Assembly (NCBI GenBank): GCA_937873395.1
Contig: CALMYH010000094.1
Coordinates: 1 to 42,655, forward strand
DNA: 42,655 bases
Reading direction: 5' to 3'
Origin: an uncultured Burkholderiales bacterium
Lineage (GTDB): Bacteria; Pseudomonadota; Gammaproteobacteria; Burkholderiales; Burkholderiaceae_C
A program made the position numbers and the translations under genes. The notes below the pieces were generated by a model. That model was not told the origin of the DNA. It searched no databases and was given only the letters and a program-made list of their open reading frames with translations. This document shows, piece by piece, positions 9,954-18,560 of this stretch; the first letter of the stretch is position 1; every line of letters begins with the position of its first letter.

Positions 9954-12062
9954 ATGACCGCTGAGTACCAGGTTCACGGCGACGTGGCCGTCATCACGCT
10001 GAACAACCCGCCGGTCAACGGCCTGGGGCTGGACACCCGTCGTGCCGTCGTCGAAGGCCTGGAAAAGGCCGAGAACGACGCCGCTGTCAAGGCCATCGTT
10101 CTGACCGGCGCCGGCAAGGCCTTCTCGGGCGGGGCCGACATCCGCGAGTTCGGCACACCCAAGGCTGTGCAGGAGCCCAATCTGCTGTCGGTCATCCTGC
10201 GGGTGGAAAACACCACCAAGCCGGTCATTGCCGCCATCCACAGCGTCTGCATGGGCGGTGGCCTGGAACTGGCGTTGGGTGCGCACTACCGCATGGCGGC
10301 CCCTGGTTGCAACGTGGCCCTGCCCGAGGTCAAGCTGGGCCTGATCCCGGGCGCCGGTGGCACGCAGCGTCTGCCGCGCGTGCTGGGGGTGGAGGCCGCG
10401 CTGAACATGATCGTCAGCGGCGAGCCGGTCAAGAGCGAGATGCTCGCCATGCTGCCCGGCCAGAAGCTGTTCGACAAGCTGGCCGCCTCGCCCGAGTCGC
10501 TGGCCGAAGAAGCCCTGGCCTTCGCCCGCGAGATGGCGGCCAGGCACGCCGACGGTTCGGCCTTCCCGCTGGTGCGCAACCTGCCCTGCAAGCACAAGGA
10601 CGGTGACGCCTATTTCCAGTTTGCCCGGAACATGGTCAAGGGCATGGCCAAGAATTTCCCGGCACCGGCCAAGTGTGTGGACGCGGTGGAAGCCGCCACC
10701 AAGAAAAAATTTGCCGACGGCATGGCCTTCGAGCGCGAGATCTTCATCAACCTGATGTGGACGGCCGAGTGCCGCTCGCTGAGGCACCTGTTCATGGCCG
10801 AGCGCGCTGCCAGCAAGATCCCCGACGTGGCCGAAGACACGCCCAGGCGCGACATCAAGAAAGTGGCGGTCATTGGCGCCGGCACCATGGGCGGCGGCAT
10901 TTCCATGAACTTCCTGAACGCCGGCATCCCGGTGACCATCATCGAGATGAAGCAGGAAGCGCTGGACCGCGGTATCGGCGTCATTCGCAAGAACTACGAG
11001 GCCCAGGTCAAGAAGGGAAAGCTCAAGCAGGACAAGTACGAGCAGCGCATGGCCCTGCTGAGCACCACGCTGAGCTACGACGACATCAAGGACGCCGACC
11101 TGGTGATCGAGGCGGTGTTCGAGGACATGGGCGTCAAGGAATCCGTGTTCAAGAAGCTGGACGAGGTCATGAAGCCCGGTGCCATCCTGGCCTCCAACAC
11201 CTCCACGCTGGACGTCAACAAGATCGCCAGCTTCACCCAGCGTCCGCAGGACGTGGTGGGCCTGCACTTCTTCAGCCCGGCCAACGTGATGAAGCTTCTG
11301 GAAGTGGTGCGCGGCGACGCCACCGCCAAGGACGTGATGGCCACGGTGATGACCATTGCGAAGAAGATCAAAAAGGTGGCGGTGGTCTCGGGTGTCTGCG
11401 ACGGCTTCATCGGCAACCGCATGATCGAACAGTACGGCCGCCAGGGTGGCTTCCTGCTGGACGAGGGTTGCACTCCCGAGCAGGTCGACAAGGCGATCGA
11501 GAAGTTCGGTTTTGCCATGGGCCCGTTCCGCATGGGCGACCTGGCAGGCAATGACATCGGCTGGGCGATCCGCAAGCGCCGCTACGTCGAGAAGCCGGAC
11601 ATGAAGTACAGCAAGACCGCCGACCTGCTGTGCGAGAAAGGCCGCTTCGGCCAGAAGACCGGCGCCGGCTGGTACGACTACGTGCCCGGCAAGCGCGACG
11701 CCATTCCGAACGCCGAGGTGGTGCAGATGATCGAAGAGCACCGCAAGGCGCTGGGCATCACGCCGCGCAAGATTTCCGACGAGGAAATCGTGCAGCGCCT
11801 GGTGTTCAGCCTGGTCAACGAGGCCGCGCACATCCTGGAAGAAGGTATCGCCAACAAGGCCAGCGACATCGACGTGGTCTACATCTTCGGCTACGGCTTC
11901 CCGGTGCACCGGGGTGGCCCGCTGAACTACGCCAACGAGGTGGGCCTGTTCAACGTGGTCGAGGCCATGAAGCGTTTTGCGAAGAACCCGCTGGACGACG
12001 CGAAGTTCTGGGAGCCCGCGCCGATGCTGGCCCGTCTCGCCGCCGAAGGCAAGACCTTCTGA
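9954..12062 (+). CDS. 3-hydroxyacyl-CoA dehydrogenase/enoyl-CoA hydratase fusion (FadB/FadJ-like)
   Basis: A bifunctional beta-oxidation enzyme of 702 residues that hydrates 2-enoyl-CoA and then oxidises the 3-hydroxyacyl-CoA with NAD. The N-terminal crotonase domain (about 1-190) has the oxyanion segment [18 protein letters not shown] and [21 protein letters not shown], containing both catalytic glutamates. The dehydrogenase domain begins near residue 300 with [13 protein letters not shown], and has the catalytic-His motif [15 protein letters not shown] and [14 protein letters not shown]-terminal 3HCDH domain follows, with [11 protein letters not shown]. The ATG at 9954 follows GAGGAG; the frame is open upstream to 9867 but without similarity. 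The length matches monomeric FadJ-type enzymes. Confidence 0.93.
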   Translation: MTAEYQVHGDVAVITLNNPPVNGLGLDTRRAVVEGLEKAENDAAVKAIVLTGAGKAFSGGADIREFGTPKAVQEPNLLSVILRVENTTKPVIAAIHSVCMGGGLELALGAHYRMAAPGCNVALPEVKLGLIPGAGGTQRLPRVLGVEAALNMIVSGEPVKSEMLAMLPGQKLFDKLAASPESLAEEALAFAREMAARHADGSAFPLVRNLPCKHKDGDAYFQFARNMVKGMAKNFPAPAKCVDAVEAATKKKFADGMAFEREIFINLMWTAECRSLRHLFMAERAASKIPDVAEDTPRRDIKKVAVIGAGTMGGGISMNFLNAGIPVTIIEMKQEALDRGIGVIRKNYEAQVKKGKLKQDKYEQRMALLSTTLSYDDIKDADLVIEAVFEDMGVKESVFKKLDEVMKPGAILASNTSTLDVNKIASFTQRPQDVVGLHFFSPANVMKLLEVVRGDATAKDVMATVMTIAKKIKKVAVVSGVCDGFIGNRMIEQYGRQGGFLLDEGCTPEQVDKAIEKFGFAMGPFRMGDLAGNDIGWAIRKRRYVEKPDMKYSKTADLLCEKGRFGQKTGAGWYDYVPGKRDAIPNAEVVQMIEEHRKALGITPRKISDEEIVQRLVFSLVNEAAHILEEGIANKASDIDVVYIFGYGFPVHRGGPLNYANEVGLFNVVEAMKRFAKNPLDDAKFWEPAPMLARLAAEGKTF

Positions 12063-12072
12063 AGAAATGAAC

Positions 12073-12147
12073 GCCCCCCTGCGCCGCTTCGCGTCTTCCC
12101 CCCTTGAGGGGGGACGCTCCCTGTGGCCCGGCAAAGCCGGTTCCACG
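12073..12147 (+). repeat. dispersed intergenic multi-hairpin repeat, copy 2
   Basis: Starts 10 bp after the preceding stop. It has CCCCCCTTGAGGGGGG at 12098-12113 and CCGGCAAAGCCGG at 12128-12140, followed by TTCC. It fills most of the gap before the thiolase gene. Confidence 0.75.
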
Positions 12148-12200
12148 GGAGCCCTGCACGGTGCAGCTTCGCTCAACCAAGATTTCATCAGGACACCATC

Positions 12201-13376
12201 ATGACCAACGCCGTCATCGTTTCCACCGCCCGCACGCCCCTGACCAAGAGCTGGAAGGGCGCTTTCAACATGACCCACGGCGCCACGCTCGGCGGCCACG
12301 CGGTGCAGCACGCCGTGCAGCGCGCCGGCATCGACGCCGCCGAAGTCGAGGACGTGATCATGGGCTGCGCCAACCCCGAAGGCGCGACGGGTGCCAACAT
12401 CGCGCGCCAGATTGCGCTCAAGGCCGGCCTGCCCATCACCGTCTCGGGCATGACCGTCAACCGCTTCTGCTCGTCGGGCCTGCAGACCATCGCCCTGGCC
12501 GCCCAGCGCATCATCGCCGGTGAAGGCTCGGTGTACGTGGCCGGTGGTGTGGAAAGCATCTCCTGTGTGCAGCAGGAGATGAACCAGCACATGCTCAAGG
12601 ACCTGGCGCTGGAGAAGCAGAAGCCCGAAATCTACTGGAACATGCTGCAGACCGCCGAACAGGTGGCCAAGCGCTACAACATCGGCCGCGACCGGATGGA
12701 CGAGTACGGCGCCGCCAGCCAGCAGAAGGCCGCGGCCGCGCTGGAGGCCGGCCTGTTCAAGGCCGAGATCGCGCCCATCACTGTGACTGCGGGCGTGGCC
12801 GACAAGGTGATGGGCCTGATGACCAAACAGGTCACGGTCGAGAACGACGAAGGCATCCGCCCCGGCACCACCTTCGAGGCCATCCACGGCCTGCGCTCGG
12901 CGCTGCCGGGCGGTCTGGTCTCGGCCGGCAACGCCAGCCAGTTTTCTGACGGCGCCGGCGCCTGTGTGCTGATGGACGAAACCCTGGCCGAAAAGAAGGG
13001 CCTGCAGCCGCTGGGCCGCTTCCTGGGTTTTGCCGTCGCCGGCTGCGAGCCGGACGAGATGGGCATCGGCCCGGTGTTCGCCATCCCCAAGGTGCTCTCT
13101 CGCCTGGGCCTGAAGATGGACGACATCGACCTGTGGGAGCTCAACGAGGCCTTCGCGGTGCAGGTGCTGTACTGCCGCGACAAGCTGGGCATCCCGGCCG
13201 ACCGCCTGAACGTCAACGGCGGCGCCATCGCGGTGGGCCATCCTTACGGCGTGTCGGGCCAGCGCCTGACCGGCCATGCGCTGATCGAAGGCAAGCGCCG
13301 CGGTGCCAAGCGCGTCTGCGTGACGATGTGCATCGGCGGCGGCATGGGTGCTGCCGGAGTATTTGAAGTGTTGTAA
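12201..13376 (+). CDS. acetyl-CoA acyltransferase (thiolase)
   Basis: Catalyses thiolytic cleavage of 3-ketoacyl-CoA, the last step of beta-oxidation. The 391 residues carry the full catalytic set: Cys90 in [10 protein letters not shown], His347 in AIAVGHPYG and Cys377 in MCIGGGMG. This spacing matches the classical degradative/biosynthetic thiolase family. The ATG at 12201 follows TCAGGACACC; the frame is open upstream to 12123 but runs through repeat copy 2, so that extension is rejected. It pairs with the upstream hydratase/dehydrogenase, completing a FadB-FadA-like set. Chain-length preference cannot be told from sequence. Confidence 0.94.
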   Translation: MTNAVIVSTARTPLTKSWKGAFNMTHGATLGGHAVQHAVQRAGIDAAEVEDVIMGCANPEGATGANIARQIALKAGLPITVSGMTVNRFCSSGLQTIALAAQRIIAGEGSVYVAGGVESISCVQQEMNQHMLKDLALEKQKPEIYWNMLQTAEQVAKRYNIGRDRMDEYGAASQQKAAAALEAGLFKAEIAPITVTAGVADKVMGLMTKQVTVENDEGIRPGTTFEAIHGLRSALPGGLVSAGNASQFSDGAGACVLMDETLAEKKGLQPLGRFLGFAVAGCEPDEMGIGPVFAIPKVLSRLGLKMDDIDLWELNEAFAVQVLYCRDKLGIPADRLNVNGGAIAVGHPYGVSGQRLTGHALIEGKRRGAKRVCVTMCIGGGMGAAGVFEVL

Positions 13377-13393
13377 CGCCGCGCCGTAACTGC

Positions 13394-13462
13394 TCCCCCC
13401 GCGCCGCCTTCGGCGTCACCCCCCAAGGGGCGCCGTCTGCGGCCCGGCAGAGCCGGTTCCGC
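13394..13462 (+). repeat. dispersed intergenic multi-hairpin repeat, copy 3
   Basis: Starts 17 bp after the thiolase stop. A short GC hairpin (GCCGCCTTCGGCG region) is followed by CCCCAAGGGG at 13421-13430 and CCGGCAGAGCCGG at 13444-13456, then TTCCGCG. Confidence 0.75.
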
Positions 13463-13519
13463 GCCGGCCGCGGATGGGCGCCTCCTCTGACGGCGCGCCA
13501 ATTCTTCTGGAGACGCTTC

Positions 13520-15343
13520 ATGTCCTTGCGCCCCACCGTCGACTTTCTGCTCTACGACTGGTTGTCGGTCGACCGTCTGAACCAGCGTGAGCGGTTTGCG
13601 GACCACAGCCGCGAGACGTTCGACGCCGTGCTCGATACCTGCGAGCGCATCGCCCGCGAGAAGTACGCGCCCTTCAACCGGCTGGTGGACACGCAGGAGC
13701 CGCACTTCGACGGGGAGAAGGTGATCCTGCCGCAGGCCACGCACGACGCGCAGAAGGCTTACGCCGAAAGCGGCATGCTCAGCGCTGCTCAGGACTACGA
13801 GATCGGCGGCATGCAGCTGCCCTACTCGGTGGAGGCCGCCGCCAATGCCTTCTTTGCCATGGCCTCGGTGTCCATCGGCAGCGGCATGCTGACCACCGGC
13901 AACGCCAACCTGCTCATGGCGCACGGGAGCGAGGCGCAGAAGCGCGTGTTCGCGCTCAACGAGTTCAACGGTCGCTGGTCGGGCACCATGTGCCTGAGTG
14001 AACCGCAGGCCGGCTCGTCGCTCAGCGACGTCGCGACGCGCGCCCTGCCCGACGGTGCCGATTTCGAGAGCGACCCGCTCGGTCCGCGCTATCGGCTCAA
14101 GGGCAACAAGATGTGGATCTCGGCCGGCGAACACGAGCTGACCGAGAACATCATTCACCTGGTGCTGGCCAAGATTCCGGGACCGGACGGCAAGCCGGTG
14201 CCGGGCGTCAAGGGCATCTCGCTGTTCATCGTGCCCAAGAAGCTGGTGGACACCGACGGCCAGCTCACCGGTGAGCGCAACGACGTGGCGCTGGCGGGCC
14301 TCAACCACAAGTGCGGCTGGCGCGGCACCACCAACACGCTGTTGAACTTCGGCGAGGGCAAGTACCCCGTCCGAGGCGAGGCGGGCGCCGTGGGTTACCT
14401 GGTCGGCCAGCCGGGCGAAGGCCTCAGGTGCATGTTCCACATGATGAACGAGGCCCGAATCGGGGTCGGCCTGGCCGCCACCATGCTGGGCATGGCGGGT
14501 TACCACGCCAGCCTGGACTACGCGAAGAACCGTCCGCAAGGCCGCCCCATGGGCCCGGCCGGCAAGGACGCATCAGCACCCCAGATCCGCATCATCGAAC
14601 ACGCCGACGTCAAACGCATGCTGCTGGCGCAGAAGAGCTACGCCGAAGGCGCGCTGGCGCTGGAGCTGTACTGCGCCCGCCTGGTCGACGAGCAGCACAC
14701 CGGCGCCCCCGAGGCCGCTGATGACGCGCGCCTGCTGCTGGAGGTGCTGACCCCGATTGCCAAGAGCTGGCCCAGCGAGTGGTGCCTGGAGGCGAACTCG
14801 CTGGCGATTCAGGTGCACGGCGGCTACGGCTACACGCGCGACTTTCCGGTCGAACAGTACTGGCGCGACAACCGCCTGAACATGATCCACGAGGGCACAC
14901 ACGGTATCCAGGGCATGGACCTGCTGGGCCGCAAGGTGCTGATGGAGAACGGCAAGGGCCTGCAACTGCTGGCCGGCCGCATCAACGAGACCATTGAGCG
15001 CGCCATCCAGGTGCCCGACCTCACCACCCACGCCAACGCGCTGGGCAAGGCCCTGCAGGACGTGGGCTCGGCCACCAAGGCCGCCTGGGCCACCGGCCAC
15101 CCGACCGACGCGCTGGCCAACGCCGTGCCCTACCTGCAGGCCTTCGGTCACACGGTGCTGGCCTGGATCTGGCTGGACGTGGCGCTGGCCGCACAGGCGC
15201 AGCCGGGCAGCCACGCCCGCACCGGCAGGCTGGCCGCCGCGCGCTTTTTCTTCCACTACGAGCTGCCCAAGATCGGCGCCTGGCTGCAGGTGGTGCGTGA
15301 GCGCGACCTCACCTGTGCCAGCCTGCCCGAAGACGCTTTCTGA
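13520..15343 (+). CDS. acyl-CoA dehydrogenase, DmdC-like with C-terminal extension domain
   Basis: An FAD enzyme that introduces a 2,3 double bond into an acyl-CoA. At 607 residues it is longer than ordinary acyl-CoA dehydrogenases (~380-400). It has the extra C-terminal domain typical of the 3-methylmercaptopropionyl-CoA dehydrogenase (DmdC)-like subfamily. Visible motifs are CLSEPQAGSSL, the core segment MNEARIGVGLAATMLG, YGYTRDFPVEQYWRD and IHEGTHGIQGMDLLGRK. Glu458 in the last is the probable catalytic base. The ATG follows TTCTGGAGACGC. The subfamily includes many uncharacterised members in fatty-acid and aromatic clusters, so dimethylsulfoniopropionate metabolism is not implied. Confidence 0.9.
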   Translation: MSLRPTVDFLLYDWLSVDRLNQRERFADHSRETFDAVLDTCERIAREKYAPFNRLVDTQEPHFDGEKVILPQATHDAQKAYAESGMLSAAQDYEIGGMQLPYSVEAAANAFFAMASVSIGSGMLTTGNANLLMAHGSEAQKRVFALNEFNGRWSGTMCLSEPQAGSSLSDVATRALPDGADFESDPLGPRYRLKGNKMWISAGEHELTENIIHLVLAKIPGPDGKPVPGVKGISLFIVPKKLVDTDGQLTGERNDVALAGLNHKCGWRGTTNTLLNFGEGKYPVRGEAGAVGYLVGQPGEGLRCMFHMMNEARIGVGLAATMLGMAGYHASLDYAKNRPQGRPMGPAGKDASAPQIRIIEHADVKRMLLAQKSYAEGALALELYCARLVDEQHTGAPEAADDARLLLEVLTPIAKSWPSEWCLEANSLAIQVHGGYGYTRDFPVEQYWRDNRLNMIHEGTHGIQGMDLLGRKVLMENGKGLQLLAGRINETIERAIQVPDLTTHANALGKALQDVGSATKAAWATGHPTDALANAVPYLQAFGHTVLAWIWLDVALAAQAQPGSHARTGRLAAARFFFHYELPKIGAWLQVVRERDLTCASLPEDAF

Positions 15344-15366
15344 ACACCCCTCACCAGGAGACACAC

Positions 15367-16158
15367 ATGACACGCACCATCCAGCAATTGTTCGACCTCA
15401 AGGGCCGCACCGCGCTCGTCACCGGCGGCTCGCGCGGCCTGGGCCTGCAGATGGCCCACGCCCTGGGCGAGGCCGGGGCTCGCGTGCTGATCAGCTCGCG
15501 CAAGGCCGAGGACCTGGAACAGGCCACCGCCGAACTGCAGGCCGCCGGCATCGACGCCCGCTGGATCGCGGCCGACTGCCAGCATGAGGACCAGATCCGC
15601 AAGCTGGCCACCGAGTCGATGGAACGCCTGGGTGACATCGACATCCTGGTCAACAACGCCGGCGCCGCCTGGGGCGCCCCGGCCGAAGACCACCCGCTGG
15701 AGGCCTGGGACAAGGTCATGAACCTGAACGTGCGCAGCTACTTCTTCCTGAGCCAGCTGGTCGCCAAGGGCAGCATGATTCCGCGCAGGAAGGGCAGCAT
15801 CATCAACACCGCGTCCATCGCCGGCCTGGGCGGCAACCCGTCCGGCATGAAGACGATTGCCTACAACACCTCCAAGGGCGCGGTCATCAACTTCACGCGC
15901 GCACTGGCGGCCGAATGGGGTGCGCACGGCATCCGCGTCAACGCCATCTGCCCGGGTTTCTTCCCCAGCAAGATGACGCAGGGCACGCTCAAGGCCATGG
16001 GCGAGGACAAGCTGGCGGCGCACGCGCCGCTGGGCCGGCTGGGTGATGATGAGGACCTCAAGGGCCTGACCCTGCTGTACGCTTCCGACGCCGGCAAGCA
16101 CATCACCGGCCAGTGGCTGGCGGTGGACGGTGGTGTCAGCATCGTCACCGGGGGTTGA
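15367..16158 (+). CDS. SDR-family oxidoreductase (1 of 3)
   Basis: A classical short-chain dehydrogenase of 263 residues. It has the Rossmann glycine motif TGGSRGLG (19-26), NNAG, Ser in NTASIAG and the catalytic pair Tyr166/Lys170 (YNTSK). It ends with GQWLAVDGG, typical of the family. The arginine after the second glycine motif and the SSRK segment suggest NADP(H) preference, which is an inference. The likely role is oxidation or reduction of a hydroxyl/keto group on a CoA-linked or ring substrate. It is spaced 23 bp from the acyl-CoA dehydrogenase with a CAGGAGAC ribosome site, and directly abuts the thioesterase gene, so it sits inside the operon. Confidence 0.92.
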   Translation: MTRTIQQLFDLKGRTALVTGGSRGLGLQMAHALGEAGARVLISSRKAEDLEQATAELQAAGIDARWIAADCQHEDQIRKLATESMERLGDIDILVNNAGAAWGAPAEDHPLEAWDKVMNLNVRSYFFLSQLVAKGSMIPRRKGSIINTASIAGLGGNPSGMKTIAYNTSKGAVINFTRALAAEWGAHGIRVNAICPGFFPSKMTQGTLKAMGEDKLAAHAPLGRLGDDEDLKGLTLLYASDAGKHITGQWLAVDGGVSIVTGG

Positions 16159-16584
16159 GTGAAATTTGAAGTTCATATTCCTTTTGTTGAACACCTGGGC
16201 TTCGAGCTGCAGCGGTTCGAAGGCGGGCAGGCGCAGATCGCCTTCAATCCGCGGCCCGAGCACGAGAACTCGTTCAACGTGGTGCACGGTGGCGCCAGCA
16301 TGACGCTGCTGGACGTGGTCATGGCCCATGCCGCGCGTTCGGTGGAGCCGGCCATGGGCTGCGTCACCATCGAGATGAAGACCAGCTTCATGCGCGCGGC
16401 CAAGGGGCCGCTGGTGGCCCACGGCACGCTGCTTCACCGCACCGCCACCATGGCCTTCACCGAAGGGCGCATCATGGATGCCGAAGGCAAGCTCTGTGCG
16501 CACGCCACCGGCACCTTCAAGTTCGTGCCGCGCCTGCCGGTGGGCAAGGGCACCCAGGCCCTGAATACCTTGAAGACCGACTGA
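16159..16584 (+). CDS. PaaI-family hotdog-fold thioesterase
   Basis: A 141-residue hotdog-fold enzyme expected to hydrolyse acyl-CoA thioesters, probably to rescue trapped CoA during catabolism. The signature NVVHGGASMTLLD contains the HGG turn at residues 43-45, with an Asp on the following helix. The later segment VTIEMKTSFMRAAKGP is also typical. It starts with GTG directly after the SDR stop codon, with GGGGG a few bases upstream as a weak ribosome site. Its stop overlaps the ATG of the next SDR gene (TGATG). This tight packing implies translational coupling of three genes. Confidence 0.88.
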   Translation: MKFEVHIPFVEHLGFELQRFEGGQAQIAFNPRPEHENSFNVVHGGASMTLLDVVMAHAARSVEPAMGCVTIEMKTSFMRAAKGPLVAHGTLLHRTATMAFTEGRIMDAEGKLCAHATGTFKFVPRLPVGKGTQALNTLKTD

Positions 16585-17381
16585 TGAACGCCCCGGACTT
16601 TCCTGTCGCCTTCGTCACCGGCGCCGCCCGTGGCATCGGCCTGGCGATTGCGCGCTGGTTCTTCCAGAACGGCTACCGCGTGGCCATCATCGACAACGAT
16701 GGCGCCACCCTGTCCGCGACCGAAGCCACGCTGCGCGCCGAGCTGGGTCCGCAGGGCGAACGTCTGCTGGTCATTCATGGCGACGTGTCGGTGCCGCACC
16801 AGGTGACCGACGCCGTGCAGCGGGTGCAGCAGGCCTTTGGCCGGCTTGACGCGCTGGTCAACAACGCCGGGGTGGCCACCTTCAAACCCATTGGCGATAC
16901 CACGTTTGACGACTGGCGCTGGGTCATGGCCACCAATCTCGACGGGCCCTTTCTCATGGTGCAGGCCTGCGCCCCGCTCATGCTGGCCTCGGGTGGCGGC
17001 GCGGTGGTCAACATCGCCTCCATCTCGGGCCTGCGTGCCAGTACCCTGCGCGTGGCCTACGGCACGTCCAAGGCCGCGCTCATTCACCTGACCAAACAGC
17101 AGGCGGTGGAGTACGGCAACGCCGGCATCCGCGTCAATGCGGTTGCGCCCGGTCCGGTCGAGACCGAAATGGCCAAGAAGGTCCACACCCCCGCCATCCG
17201 TGCCGACTACCACGACACCATTCCGCTGGCCCGCTACGGCAGCATGGAAGAGATCGCCAACGCGGTCGGCTTCCTGTGCAGCCCGCAGGCCAGCTACATC
17301 AACGGCCAGGTGCTGGCAGTCGACGGCGGCTTCGATGCCGCCGGCGTCGGTCTGCCCACGCTGCGCAAGACACCCGACTGA
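16584..17381 (+). CDS. SDR-family oxidoreductase (2 of 3), 3-ketoacyl reductase-like
   Basis: A 265-residue classical SDR with TGAARGIG (12-19), NNAGV, SISG around the catalytic serine, and Tyr159/Lys163 (YGTSK). The C-terminal GQVLAVDGGFDAAG is typical of FabG-like and related reductases. An Asp at the end of the second beta strand (IIDNDG) suggests NAD(H) use, unlike SDR 1. Its ATG overlaps the thioesterase stop. With SDR 1 and SDR 3, the cluster has more oxidoreductases than straight-chain beta-oxidation needs, hinting at a hydroxylated or cyclic substrate. Confidence 0.9.
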   Translation: MNAPDFPVAFVTGAARGIGLAIARWFFQNGYRVAIIDNDGATLSATEATLRAELGPQGERLLVIHGDVSVPHQVTDAVQRVQQAFGRLDALVNNAGVATFKPIGDTTFDDWRWVMATNLDGPFLMVQACAPLMLASGGGAVVNIASISGLRASTLRVAYGTSKAALIHLTKQQAVEYGNAGIRVNAVAPGPVETEMAKKVHTPAIRADYHDTIPLARYGSMEEIANAVGFLCSPQASYINGQVLAVDGGFDAAGVGLPTLRKTPD

Positions 17382-17407
17382 ACCAAACCCCATCAAGGAG
17401 ACACCCC

Positions 17408-18424
17408 ATGCCCGCCAACCGCCAGATCCTGCTCGACAACCGCCCCCAGGGCGAAGCCACCGTCGACAATTTCAAGCTCGTCACCACCGACACCCCGGCC
17501 CTGGCCGACGGACAGGTGCTGGTCAAGCACCACTACCTCAGCCTCGACCCCTACATGCGGGGCCGCATGAACGACAGCAAGAGCTACGCCGCCTCGCAGC
17601 CGCTGGGCGAGGTGATGATCGGGGGCACCGTGGGGGAGGTGGTCGAGTCGAAGCACCCCAAGTACCAGCCCGGTGACCAGGTGGTCGGCATGGGTGGGTG
17701 GCAGGAATACAGCGTGGTCGATGCCAACCAGCCCGGTGCGCTGCGCAAGGTCGACACCACCCATGTGCCTCTGTCCTACTACCTGGGCGCGGTCGGCATG
17801 CCGGGCGTGACCGCCTGGTATGGCCTGGTGCGCATCATCGAGCCAAAGGCGGGCGAGACCATGGTCATCAGCGCCGCGACCGGCGCGGTGGGCAGCGCGT
17901 TCGCGGCCCTGGCCAAGGCCCGTGGCTGCCGCGTGGTCGGCATTGCCGGCGGCACCGAGAAGTGCGATTACGCGGTCAAGGAGCTGGGCTACGACGCCTG
18001 CATCGACTACCGCCTGCACAAGGACATGTACTCGCTGGCCAAGGCGCTCAAGGAAGCCTGCCCGAGCGGCATCGACGGCTATTTCGAGAACGTCGGCGGC
18101 ATGATCCTGGATGCGGTGCTGCTGCGCATGAACGCCTTCGGCCGCATCGCCGTCTGCGGCATGATCGCCGGCTACGATGGCCAGCCGCTGCCGCTGGCCA
18201 ACCCGGCACTGATCCTGATCAACCGCCTGAAGGTGCAGGGCTTCATCGTCAGCGAGCACATGGAAGACTGGCCGCAGGCGCTCACCGAACTCGGCACCCT
18301 GGTGGCCCAGGGCAAGCTGCGCCCACGCGAGACCGTGTCGCAAGGCATCGCATCGGCGCCCGAGGCTTTCCTGGGCCTGCTCAAGGGCAAGAACTTCGGC
18401 AAGCAGCTGGTCAAACTTGTGTAA
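17408..18424 (+). CDS. NADP-dependent MDR oxidoreductase, CurA/leukotriene B4 dehydrogenase-like
   Basis: A zinc-independent medium-chain dehydrogenase/reductase of 338 residues. Family landmarks are the N-terminal NRQILLDNRPQGEAT, LSLDPYMRGRM, the nucleotide-binding AATGAVGSAFAALAKARGC and YFENVGG. Relatives reduce the double bond of alpha,beta-unsaturated ketones or acyl groups with NADPH (CurA, LTB4 12-hydroxydehydrogenase/15-oxoprostaglandin reductase). In this cluster it could reduce an enone or enoyl intermediate. The ATG at 17408 follows AAGGAGACACC. The frame stays open upstream into the SDR gene, but that part is not similar to the family. It is followed 24 bp later by repeat copy 4. 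Confidence 0.92.
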   Translation: MPANRQILLDNRPQGEATVDNFKLVTTDTPALADGQVLVKHHYLSLDPYMRGRMNDSKSYAASQPLGEVMIGGTVGEVVESKHPKYQPGDQVVGMGGWQEYSVVDANQPGALRKVDTTHVPLSYYLGAVGMPGVTAWYGLVRIIEPKAGETMVISAATGAVGSAFAALAKARGCRVVGIAGGTEKCDYAVKELGYDACIDYRLHKDMYSLAKALKEACPSGIDGYFENVGGMILDAVLLRMNAFGRIAVCGMIAGYDGQPLPLANPALILINRLKVQGFIVSEHMEDWPQALTELGTLVAQGKLRPRETVSQGIASAPEAFLGLLKGKNFGKQLVKLV

Positions 18425-18448
18425 CCCCCCGCGCCGCAGAGCATGGCC

Positions 18449-18519
18449 CACCCCCGCCGCGCTGCGCGCGTCCCCCTCAAGGGGGCGCCACTGGCGGCCC
18501 GGCGGAGCCGGTTCCGCGG
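18449..18519 (+). repeat. dispersed intergenic multi-hairpin repeat, copy 4
   Basis: Contains CCCCCTCAAGGGGG at 18472-18485 and CCGGCGGAGCCGG at 18499-18511, followed by TTCCGCGG. The first block (CCGCGCTGCGCGCG region) can form another small hairpin. It lies 24 bp after the MDR stop. Confidence 0.75.
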
Positions 18520-18560
18520 TGGCCTCGTTCGCTGGCATTGACGCTTTTTGAGGAGTCGTG

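Noticed and set aside
9912-13277. Very long minus-strand open frame (about 1120 codons) opposite the hydratase/dehydrogenase and thiolase genes
   Set aside because: It lies wholly antisense to two genes with complete catalytic motifs. Its translation is His/Gly/Asp-rich low-complexity sequence typical of a GC-rich shadow frame.
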